Source: Caulobacterales bacterium | GTDB taxonomy: Bacteria > Pseudomonadota > Alphaproteobacteria > Caulobacterales > Caulobacteraceae | Length of the DNA stretch: 64,000 nucleotides | Direction: 5' to 3' | Assembly: GCA_019510435.1 (NCBI GenBank) | Contig: JAEKKJ010000018.1 | Location: 124,001 to 188,000, forward strand | In this document: positions 36,522 through 44,453 of the stretch, one piece after another | Position numbering within the stretch: position 1 is the first letter of the stretch | Layout: the number at the start of each line of letters is the position of its first letter | The notes under the pieces: generated by a model | Database searches by the model: none | Told to the model about the DNA's origin: nothing | The model's input: the letters and a program-made list of their open reading frames with translations, nothing else | Position numbers and translations under genes: made by a program

Positions 36522-39500
36522 GTGAAATTCAACTCCATCCGGGAGCGCCTTCTGGCGTCTTCCATGATTTGCGGCGCCGCCCTGCTCGGCGCCTCGCAAG
36601 CCAACGCCCAGGCCGCCGCGAGCGGCAATGGCGAAGTCGCCGAAGTCGTCGTGACCGGCACGCGCATCCCGACGCCGAACCTGGAAAGCGTCAGCCCGGT
36701 GACCGCCATCGGCGCCCAGGAGCTGCGGGCGCAGGGCGTGACCCGCGTTGAGGACATGATCAACACCCTGCCGCAGGCCTTCGCCGCGCAGGGCGCCGCG
36801 CTGTCCAACGGCTCGACCGGCACCGCCACCGTCAACCTTCGCGGCCTCGGCGCCACCCGCACCCTGGTGCTGATCGACGGCCGCCGCCTGATGCCCGGCA
36901 CGCCGAACACCTCCGGCGGCTCGCTCGCCGCCGACATCAACTTCATCCCCGGCGCCCTGGTGCAGCGGGTGGACATTCTGACGGGCGGCGCCTCGGCGGT
37001 TTACGGCGCTGACGCCGTGGCCGGCGTCGTCAACTTCATCATGCAGAAGAACTTCGAGGGCGTGCGCGTCGACGCCCAGTACGGCATCTACCAGCACAAC
37101 AACGACAACGACGTCGCCGCGGTGACCCGCGCCGCCGCCGCCAAGGCCGCGAACCCGCAATTCTACCAGCTGCCGAAGGACAACGTCCGCGACGGCGAGC
37201 AGTCGGAGGTCACCCTGATCGTCGGCGTCAACGCGCCGGACGGCAAGGGCAACGCCACGGCCTACGCCGGCTACCGCCACGTCGAGCCGATCCTGCAGGG
37301 CAACCGCGACTTCTCGACCTGCACCCTGAACTCGGGCACGACCTTCCTGGCCGCCGGCTGCGGCGGTTCGGGCACGGCCTTCCCGGCGCGCGTCGGCGGC
37401 TTCGTCGTCGATCCGCTGGGCCCGGGCAACACCTTCCGTCCGCGCGTGGCGGCCACCGACACCTACAACTTCGGCCCGGCCAACTACTACCAGCGTCCCG
37501 ACGACCGCTATGTCATGGGCGCCTTCGCCAACTATGAGCTGGCCTCGTGGGCGCACGCCTACGCCGACCTGATGTTCATGGACGACACGTCCACCTACCA
37601 GATCGCGCCGGGCGGCATCTTCGCCGGCACGTTCTCGGTGAACTGCGCCAACCCGCTGCTCTCGGCGCAGCAAAAGGGCCTGCTGAACGCCACGGCGGCT
37701 TCGGGCGGCGGCACCTGCGCCAGCAACCCGGGCGGCACCTTCACCGGCACGGTCTCGCGCCGGAACGTCGAAGGCGGCGGCCGCCAGGGCCAGACCGAGC
37801 ACACCCAGTACCGCTATGTGATCGGCCTGCGCGGCGACCTGAACGACAGCTGGAACTACGACTTCTACATGCAGTACGGCCGCGTGGCGTTTAAGCAGGT
37901 CCAGACCGGCTTCTTCCGCACCACCGCGATCCAGAACGCCCTGAACGTCGTGACCGACCCGAAGAGCGGCAAGGCGGTCTGCGCCTCGGTCCTGAACGGC
38001 TCCGACACCGCCTGCGTGCCCTACAACATCTTCTCGCTGGGCGGCGTCACCCAGGACGCGCTGAACTACCTCAACACCCCCAGCTTCGCGACCGGCTCGA
38101 CCTATGAGCGCGTGGTCAACTTCTCGCTGGGCGGCGACCTGACCAAGTACGGCGTCAAGAGCCCCTGGGCCCAGGAAGGCGCCGGCATCTCGGTGGGCGC
38201 GGAATACCGCCGCGAGCAGCTGGACTCGCAGTCGGACTACGTCTCGTCGGCCGGCCTGCTGAACGGCTCGGGCGGCGCGGCCCCGCCGGTGCACGGCTCG
38301 TTCGACGTCTACGAACTGTTCGGTGAAGCGCGCATCCCGCTCATCAGCGACATGCCGTTCGCCAAGAAGATCCAGACCGAGCTGGCCTACCGCTACTCGG
38401 ACTACTCGTCGGCCGGCACGACCTCGACCTACAAGATCGCGGGCGACTGGCAGATCGTGGACGACCTGCGGATCCGGGCCAGCTACCAGCGCGCGGTGCG
38501 TGCGCCGCACGTGCTGGAACTGTTCAGCCCGCAGAACGTGGTGCTCGACGGCACGCAGGACCCCTGCGCCGGCCTGAGCGCGACCAGCTCGATGGTCGCC
38601 ACCTGCGCCAAGGCCTTCAACCTGACGACCGCCCAGGTGCTGGCGATCGAGAAGAACCCGGCCAACCAGTACAACGGCCAGACCGGCGGTAACCCGAACC
38701 TGAACCCCGAGAAGTCGGACACGTTCTCGATCGGCGCCGTGGCGACGCCGACGTTCCTGCCGGGCTTCAACGCCTCGGTCGACTACTTCGACATCAAGGT
38801 GAAGGACTACATCGCCGGCATCGGCGCGGACGTCATCATCAACCGCTGCGTCACCACCCTGAACCCGTTCTTCTGCGGCCTGGTTCACCGCGACGCGGCC
38901 GGCTCGATCTGGCTGTCCACCAACGGCTATGTGACGGACACCACGCTGAACACCGGCGCCCTGCGCACCAAGGGCATCGACTTCAACGCCAGCTACCGGA
39001 CCGACCTCGACAAGTTCGGCATCGAGAACATGGGCGGCATCACCATGTCGTTCGTGGGCACCTACCTGAAGTCGCTCGAAACCCAGAACCTGCCGGGCGA
39101 CAAGTACTTCGACTGCGCCGGCCTCTACGGCACCATCTGCTCGGTGTCCGGCGGCCTGTCGTCGCCGAACCCGAAGTGGCGCCACAAGGTCCGCCTGACC
39201 TGGAACACCCCGTTCGAGTACGGCGACTGGATCAAGAGCGTCGGCCTGTCGGTGCAATGGCGTCACTTCAGCAAGGTCGGCCTCGACGCCTACGATGCCG
39301 ATCCGCAGCTGAACAACACCGGCCTGCAGTACGCCACCGACCGCGTCCTGGGCTCGCGCGACTACATCGACATGACCGCGACCTGGACCGTGAAGGACAA
39401 CCTGAAGTTCCGCCTCGGCGTGAACAACGTGTTCGACAAGGATCCGCCGCTGAACGGCTCGTCCAACTGCCCGACCGGCCCCTGCAACGGGAACACCTGG

Positions 39501-39560
39501 CCGCAAGTGTACGACTCCTTCGGCCGCTACATCTTCTTCGGCCTGAGCGCGGACTTCTAA
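36522..39560 (+). CDS. TonB-dependent receptor, paralogue of the preceding receptor
   Basis: 1012 aa from a GTG after GGAGGATCC. Signal peptide ends at ANA (residue 29). The TonB box is AEVVVTGTRIPTPN, and the plug has VNLRGLGATRTLVLIDGRR and VDILTGGASAVYGADAVAGV. The barrel ends in YIFFGLSADF. Codon choice is noticeably more biased to the preferred set than in the paralogue (for example ctgaac, ggcacc), suggesting higher expression. Followed by a double terminator. Confidence 0.94.
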   Translation: MKFNSIRERLLASSMICGAALLGASQANAQAAASGNGEVAEVVVTGTRIPTPNLESVSPVTAIGAQELRAQGVTRVEDMINTLPQAFAAQGAALSNGSTGTATVNLRGLGATRTLVLIDGRRLMPGTPNTSGGSLAADINFIPGALVQRVDILTGGASAVYGADAVAGVVNFIMQKNFEGVRVDAQYGIYQHNNDNDVAAVTRAAAAKAANPQFYQLPKDNVRDGEQSEVTLIVGVNAPDGKGNATAYAGYRHVEPILQGNRDFSTCTLNSGTTFLAAGCGGSGTAFPARVGGFVVDPLGPGNTFRPRVAATDTYNFGPANYYQRPDDRYVMGAFANYELASWAHAYADLMFMDDTSTYQIAPGGIFAGTFSVNCANPLLSAQQKGLLNATAASGGGTCASNPGGTFTGTVSRRNVEGGGRQGQTEHTQYRYVIGLRGDLNDSWNYDFYMQYGRVAFKQVQTGFFRTTAIQNALNVVTDPKSGKAVCASVLNGSDTACVPYNIFSLGGVTQDALNYLNTPSFATGSTYERVVNFSLGGDLTKYGVKSPWAQEGAGISVGAEYRREQLDSQSDYVSSAGLLNGSGGAAPPVHGSFDVYELFGEARIPLISDMPFAKKIQTELAYRYSDYSSAGTTSTYKIAGDWQIVDDLRIRASYQRAVRAPHVLELFSPQNVVLDGTQDPCAGLSATSSMVATCAKAFNLTTAQVLAIEKNPANQYNGQTGGNPNLNPEKSDTFSIGAVATPTFLPGFNASVDYFDIKVKDYIAGIGADVIINRCVTTLNPFFCGLVHRDAAGSIWLSTNGYVTDTTLNTGALRTKGIDFNASYRTDLDKFGIENMGGITMSFVGTYLKSLETQNLPGDKYFDCAGLYGTICSVSGGLSSPNPKWRHKVRLTWNTPFEYGDWIKSVGLSVQWRHFSKVGLDAYDADPQLNNTGLQYATDRVLGSRDYIDMTATWTVKDNLKFRLGVNNVFDKDPPLNGSSNCPTGPCNGNTWPQVYDSFGRYIFFGLSADF

Positions 39561-39587
39561 GCGTTCGATCCGAGAGCAAGACAGGCA

Positions 39588-39665
39588 GGGCGGCGGAGCA
39601 ATCCGCCGCCCTTTCCTTTTGGCCTGAGGGGGGCGCGGCGGAGCAATCCGCCGCCCTTTCTTTTT
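39588..39665 (+). terminator. Tandem duplicated terminator of the fourth TonB receptor
   Basis: GGGCGGCGGA, loop GCAA, TCCGCCGCCC at 39588-39611 with TTTCCTTTT. A near copy follows at 39635-39656 with TTTCTTTTT. The arms are identical to those of the duplicated terminator at 13282-13305. Confidence 0.9.
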
Positions 39666-39691
39666 GGCCGCACCGCTTTAGGTTCCCGCCC

Positions 39692-41494
39692 GTGACCAGC
39701 TGGAAGATCGGCCAGTACAGCATCAAGGTGGGCGGCCAGACCGCTCCCGCCGCCGCGGCCGCCGGCGCGCCGCCTGCCACCGCGCCCACGCCGGCGGACC
39801 CGACCGAGGCCGCCCGCTGGCGCGCGCTGGGCGACCAGCTGCGGCTGGGCGGCGACATCCCGGGCGCCGACCGCGCCTATGCCCGCCAGATGCGGGCCAC
39901 GGTCTCCGACCCCGAACTGGTCCGCGCCGCGGACCTGCTCTGCGCGGGCCAGCTGGCGGAGGCCGATGGCCTGCTGCGCGCCGCCATGGCCCGCCGCGCC
40001 GGCGACCCGCTGGCGCTGTGGCTGCTGGCGGAGGTCGCGTCCCGCACGGGCCAGAACGGCGAGGCCGAGGCGCTGCTGGCGCGCTGCCTGGCCCAGGCGC
40101 CCGGCTTCACCGCCGCCCGCTACGCCTACGCCATGGTGCTCTACTGGCGGAACAAGACCGTCGAGACCCTGGAGCAGGCCCGCCGCCTGCTGGCGGACGA
40201 CCCAAAGAACCCGGTCTACCTCCACCTCAAGGCCACCTCCCTGTTCCGGCTGGGCGACGACGACGGGGCGATCGCCGCCTATGCCGAGGTGCTGGCCGCC
40301 CACCCCGACGAGCCGCTCACCTGGATGAGCTACGGCCACGCCCTGAAGACCGTGGGCCGCCAGGCCGACGCCGTGGCCGCCTATCGGCGCTCACTGGCCC
40401 TGTCGCCGGGGCTGGGCGAGGCCTGGTGGAGCCTGGCCAACCTCAAGACGGTCCGCTTAGACGCCGACGACATCGCTCGCATGCAGGCGGCCCTGCCGCT
40501 GCCGGACCTCTCCGACATCGACCGCCTGCAGCTGCACTTCGCCCTGGGCAAGGCGCTGGAGGACGCGCGGCGCGACGCCGAGGCCTTCGCGCACTACGCC
40601 CAGGGCGCGGCGCTGCAGCGCGCCCGCGTCGACTACGACCCCGACGACACCACCGCCCAGATGCGGCGGACCAAGGCCCTGCTCAGCCGCGGCTTCTTCG
40701 CGGCCCGGGCCGGCCAGGGCTCGCCGCGGCCCGATCCGATCTTCGTCGTCGGTCTGCCGCGCTCGGGCTCGACCCTGGTGGAGCAGATCCTGGCCAGCCA
40801 CAGCCTGGTGGAGGGCACCCAGGAGCTGCCGCACATCCCGGCCCTGGCGGCGCGCCTGGGCGGCCCGGCCCGACGCGAGAGCGAGAGCGCCTATCCCGAC
40901 ATCCTGGCGGCGTTGTCGCCGCAGGAGCTGGCCGCCCTGGGCGAGGAGTACCTGGCCCTCTGCCAGGTGCACCGGCGGCTGGACCGGCCGTATTTCATCG
41001 ATAAGCTGCCCAACAACTTCAGCCACGTGGGCTTCATCCACCTGATCCTGCCACAGGCGAAGATCGTCGATGCGCGCCGCCACCCGCTGGGCGCCGGGTT
41101 CTCCTGCTTCAAGCAGCACTTCGCGGCCGGCCAGGACTTCACCTACGACCAGACCGATCTCGGCCGCTACTATCGCGACTATGTGGAGCTGATGGCCCAC
41201 TTCGACGCCGCCCTGCCGGGGCGCGTGCACCGGGTGATCTACGAGGCCATGGTGGCCGACCCGGAGGCGCAGGTACGCGCGCTGCTCGACCACTGCGGCC
41301 TGCCGTTCGAGGCCGCCTGCCTGACCTTCTACGAGAACGACCGGGCGGTGCGCACGGCCAGCTCCGAACAGGTGCGCCAGCCGATCTTCAAGGATGCGGC
41401 CGAGCACTGGCGCCGGTTCGAGCCGTGGCTAGGGCCAATGAAGGCCGCGCTGGGTCCGGTGCTGGACGCCTATCCCGACGCGCCCCAGGCCTGA
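39692..41494 (+). CDS. TPR-containing sulfotransferase
   Basis: 600 aa from a GTG. It opens TSWKIGQYSIKVGGQT, a short tag shared with the next gene, then an Ala/Pro linker. TPR repeats run to about residue 330 (LADDPKNPVYLHLKATSLFR, AAYRRSLALSPGLGEAWWSL). A sulfotransferase domain follows, with the PAPS 5'-phosphosulfate loop GLPRSGST (354-361) and YFIDKLPNNFSHVGFI. It resembles tyrosylprotein sulfotransferase-like enzymes that act on proteins or peptides. Acceptor unknown. Confidence 0.88.
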   Translation: MTSWKIGQYSIKVGGQTAPAAAAAGAPPATAPTPADPTEAARWRALGDQLRLGGDIPGADRAYARQMRATVSDPELVRAADLLCAGQLAEADGLLRAAMARRAGDPLALWLLAEVASRTGQNGEAEALLARCLAQAPGFTAARYAYAMVLYWRNKTVETLEQARRLLADDPKNPVYLHLKATSLFRLGDDDGAIAAYAEVLAAHPDEPLTWMSYGHALKTVGRQADAVAAYRRSLALSPGLGEAWWSLANLKTVRLDADDIARMQAALPLPDLSDIDRLQLHFALGKALEDARRDAEAFAHYAQGAALQRARVDYDPDDTTAQMRRTKALLSRGFFAARAGQGSPRPDPIFVVGLPRSGSTLVEQILASHSLVEGTQELPHIPALAARLGGPARRESESAYPDILAALSPQELAALGEEYLALCQVHRRLDRPYFIDKLPNNFSHVGFIHLILPQAKIVDARRHPLGAGFSCFKQHFAAGQDFTYDQTDLGRYYRDYVELMAHFDAALPGRVHRVIYEAMVADPEAQVRALLDHCGLPFEAACLTFYENDRAVRTASSEQVRQPIFKDAAEHWRRFEPWLGPMKAALGPVLDAYPDAPQA

Positions 41495-41583
41495 ACACGC
41501 GATGATCTGGACGGCCGGGCCAAGCCGTGCGCTAGGCTAGGCGCTGGGCAGATAAGTCTCTCATTCGGTAAGGAATTGCGGCG

Positions 41584-43323
41584 TTGAGCGAGTGGAAGGT
41601 CGGACAGATCAAGGTGAAGGTCGGTGGCTACACGCCCGCGCCCTCCGCCGCCCAGGCCGCGCCGGCGCCGACCGCGGCGCAGGCTCCCACCCAGGCTCCT
41701 GACGCCACCCGCGCGCGGCTGAGCGAGATCCACGCCGCCGTCCAGGCGCGGGACTTCGACCGCGCCGCCATCCTGGCCGAGGCGGCGCTGAAGGCCGGGC
41801 TCGAGCACCCGATGGTGCTCAACCTGGCGGCCCTGAAGTTCGAGCAGGACGGCCGCTATGACGAGGCGCTCGGCGCGCTGGGCCGGGCGGTGGAGCTGGC
41901 GCCGCAGGACCTGGGCGCGCGCAACGCCCTGGGCCTCGTCCTGGCCCGGCTGGAGCGGTATCCCGAAGCCCTGGCGGCGTTCGACGGCGTGGTGGCGCTG
42001 GAGCCGGGGTTCGCCGGCGCCCACTGCGCGCGCGGCACGGCGCTGGAGGCCATGGGCCGGCTGAAGGAGGCGGAGGCCGCGTACCGCCATGCGCTGGAGC
42101 TGCAGCCCGAGAACCTGGGCGCGGTCCAGGGCCTGGCCAACCTGCTCAGCCGTCGCGGCGCTCACGCCGAGGCGCGGCCGCTGGCGGAGACCGTGCTGGC
42201 CGCCGAGCCCAACTTCCCCGACGCGGTGATGGTGCTGGCCGCCGCCGACGCCGCAGAGGGCGCAGGCGAGCGCGCCCAGCGCCGGCTGGAGCTGCTGGCC
42301 GCCGACGAGCGGCTGACCCCGCAGCAGCGCGCCCTCGCCCACGGCCAGCTGGGCGACGTGCTGGACGCCCAGGACCTGCCGGCCGAGGCCTTCCAGGCCT
42401 ATGCCGCGTGCAACATGAGCCTCTGGCGCGCCTATGCGCCGGTCTATGGCGGCGCCGGCGACTCGCTGGAGTTCGCCCGCGCCATGGTCGGCGTGCTGGG
42501 CGAGATCGCCCCGGAGGCGTGGGCCCAGCCGGCATCGTCCGCCGCGGCGGGCCCCGACGCGCCCCGCGCGCATGTCTTCCTGCTGGGCTTCCCCCGCTCC
42601 GGCACCACCCTGCTGGAGCAGGTGCTGGCCAGCCGCCCGGACGTGGAGGCGCTGGAGGAGCGCGAGACCCTGGGAGCCGCCCAGCGCGAGTTCCTGGCCC
42701 AGGCCAGCGACCTGCACCGCCTGGCCCGCGCCAGCGACGCCGAACTGGCCGCCACCCGCGCCGCCTACTGGGAGCGCGTCCGCGCCGAGGGCGCCCAGCC
42801 GGCCGGCAAGGTCTTCGTCGACAAGCACCCGCTCAACACCTTCCGCCTGCCGCTGATCCTGAAGCTGTTCCCGGACGCCAAGATCCTGTTCGCCCGCCGC
42901 GACCCGCGCGACGTGGTGCTCTCCAGCTACCGCCGCCGCTTCGCCATGAGCAGCTCGGCCTACCAGCTGCTGACCCTGCCGGCCGCCGCCGGCTACTACG
43001 ACGCGGCCATGCGCATCGCCGAGCGGCTGGAGCCGGCCATCGCGCCGCGCACGCTGGTCGTGCGCCACGAGTCGCTGGTCGAGGATTTCGACAAGACGGT
43101 CGGCGAGGTGTGTAGCTTCCTGGGCCTGGGCTGGACCGACGCCATGCGCAACTTCGCCGACCAGGCCCGCGACCGGGCGGTGGCCACCCCCAGCGGGGCC
43201 CAGCTCTCGCGTGGTCTCAGCGCCGAGGGCGTCGGCGCCTGGCGGCGCTACCGCGATCAGCTGGCGCCGGTGCTGCCGCAGCTGGCGACCTGGGCCGAGC
43301 GCTTCGGGTACGCCGCCGAATGA
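41584..43323 (+). CDS. TPR-containing sulfotransferase, second copy
   Basis: 579 aa from a TTG, chosen because it gives SEWKVGQIKVKVGGYT, matching the tag of the previous protein. TPRs span about 45-260 (AALGRAVELAPQDLGARNAL, AEAAYRHALELQPENLGAVQ). The sulfotransferase domain has the PAPS loop GFPRSGTT (335-342), FVDKHPLNTFRLPLI and the 3'-phosphate region LFARRDPRDVVLSSYRR. Divergent from the first copy in sequence, so likely a different acceptor. ATGA overlap with the protease-like gene downstream. Confidence 0.88.
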   Translation: MSEWKVGQIKVKVGGYTPAPSAAQAAPAPTAAQAPTQAPDATRARLSEIHAAVQARDFDRAAILAEAALKAGLEHPMVLNLAALKFEQDGRYDEALGALGRAVELAPQDLGARNALGLVLARLERYPEALAAFDGVVALEPGFAGAHCARGTALEAMGRLKEAEAAYRHALELQPENLGAVQGLANLLSRRGAHAEARPLAETVLAAEPNFPDAVMVLAAADAAEGAGERAQRRLELLAADERLTPQQRALAHGQLGDVLDAQDLPAEAFQAYAACNMSLWRAYAPVYGGAGDSLEFARAMVGVLGEIAPEAWAQPASSAAAGPDAPRAHVFLLGFPRSGTTLLEQVLASRPDVEALEERETLGAAQREFLAQASDLHRLARASDAELAATRAAYWERVRAEGAQPAGKVFVDKHPLNTFRLPLILKLFPDAKILFARRDPRDVVLSSYRRRFAMSSSAYQLLTLPAAAGYYDAAMRIAERLEPAIAPRTLVVRHESLVEDFDKTVGEVCSFLGLGWTDAMRNFADQARDRAVATPSGAQLSRGLSAEGVGAWRRYRDQLAPVLPQLATWAERFGYAAE

Positions 43324-44321
43324 CCTCCTCGCGGCGCCACGCTCTGCAGATCCTCGCCGCCGGCCTGGCGGCGGGCTGCACGACGGCGCCGCCGCGCCGC
43401 GAGCCGGTGCTGTCGATCAACCTGGCGCAGGTGAAGCCGGAGGCGCCGCCCGCCACCGGCACCCGGCTGGAGACCGCCTTCGACGAGGCGCTGCGGATGA
43501 CGGTGCCGGTGCGGCTAGGCCACCGCGGCCCGTTCCAGTTCGTGGTCGACACGGGCGCCAACCGCACGGTGATCGGCATCGAGACCGCCGCGCGCTGCAG
43601 CCTGGGCGCCGACGGGGAGGCGGCGGTGCACGGCATCGCCGGCATCCAGCCCGCGCCGCTGGTCAAGGTGCCGCGGCTGTCGGTGGGCCAGGTGCAGTCG
43701 CGCAACCTCAGCCTGCCCGTGCTGCCCAAGGCCAGCCTGGGCGCCGACGGCCTCCTGGGCATCGACGTGCTGAAGGGCCGCCACATGCGGCTCGATTTCC
43801 GCGGCAACAGCTTCGAGATCGGCCCCTCGGGCTACGGGGCCGAGATCGGGCGCGGCACCGACACCCGGATTCCCGATCCGGAGCGGGGCATCACCGTCGC
43901 GGCGCAGTATCGCTCCGGCCAGCTGGTGATCTTCGACGCCGACGTGGCCGGCGTGCCCGTGCGGGCGTTCCTGGACTCCGGCTCGCAGATCACCTGCGGC
44001 AACGACATCCTGCGCCAGACCCTGATCGCCCAGCGCCCGGAGTTCCGCGAGCGCCTCGTGCAGACCGAGCTGATCAGCGCCACGGGGCAGACCGCGCCGG
44101 CGCTGCTGGCGGCCATGCCCCGCCTGCGCCTGGGCGGCATCGGGCTGAACAACATCCGCGCGGCCTTCGCGCCCCTGCACATCTTCAGCCTCTGGGGCCT
44201 CGACGATAAGCCGGCGATCCTCGTGGGCATCGATGTCCTGCGCAACTTCGACGAGGTGGGCCTGGATTTCGGCCGCCGCGAAGTCACCTTCATCCGCGGC
44301 CGGCGAGCGTCCCTCCCTTGA
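43320..44321 (+). CDS. Exported two-domain retropepsin-like aspartic protease, probable lipoprotein
   Basis: 333 aa. The N terminus SSRRHALQILAAGLAAGC has twin Arg and a lipobox-like Cys20. Two aspartyl-protease-like halves follow: FVVDTGANRTVIG (Asp77), with LGADGLLGIDVLKG, and AFLDSGSQITCGN (Asp219), with ILVGIDVLRNF. Both D-T/S-G motifs are present in one chain, so an intramolecular pepsin-like pair is possible. It is coupled to the second sulfotransferase by ATGA, arguing for a shared substrate. Activity is inferred. Confidence 0.8.
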   Translation: MTSSRRHALQILAAGLAAGCTTAPPRREPVLSINLAQVKPEAPPATGTRLETAFDEALRMTVPVRLGHRGPFQFVVDTGANRTVIGIETAARCSLGADGEAAVHGIAGIQPAPLVKVPRLSVGQVQSRNLSLPVLPKASLGADGLLGIDVLKGRHMRLDFRGNSFEIGPSGYGAEIGRGTDTRIPDPERGITVAAQYRSGQLVIFDADVAGVPVRAFLDSGSQITCGNDILRQTLIAQRPEFRERLVQTELISATGQTAPALLAAMPRLRLGGIGLNNIRAAFAPLHIFSLWGLDDKPAILVGIDVLRNFDEVGLDFGRREVTFIRGRRASLP

Positions 44322-44447
44322 TGGGGAGGGACAGGCTGCGCAGCAGCCAGGGTGAGGGAGTCGCGATCAAGCACCGACCTCTGCGTTCTGGCCCACACTC
44401 CCTCACCCTGGCGCCTGCGGCGCCTGTCCCTCCCCATCAAGGGAGGG
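44311..44447. repeat. Large imperfect inverted repeat between convergent genes
   Basis: A 51-bp arm at 44311-44361 recurs as its reverse complement at 44397-44447, with mismatches only in a central G/C segment. The arms begin CCCTCCCTTGATGGGGAGGG and end CAGGGTGAGGGAG. The left arm overlaps the protease gene's last codons. It fills the gap to the convergent sppA and can act as a bidirectional terminator. The form suggests an interspersed genomic repeat. Confidence 0.75.
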
Positions 44448-44453
44448 AAGCCT

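Noticed and set aside
36408..39506. 1032-aa open frame antisense to the fourth TonB receptor, and similar long frames opposite other receptors
   Set aside because: Product of strong codon bias in GC-rich DNA; the receptor frames have signal peptides, domains and ribosome sites, the antisense ones have none.
42146..42535. Arg/Pro-rich small frames inside the sulfotransferase genes
   Set aside because: Shadow frames with no independent start or conserved pattern.
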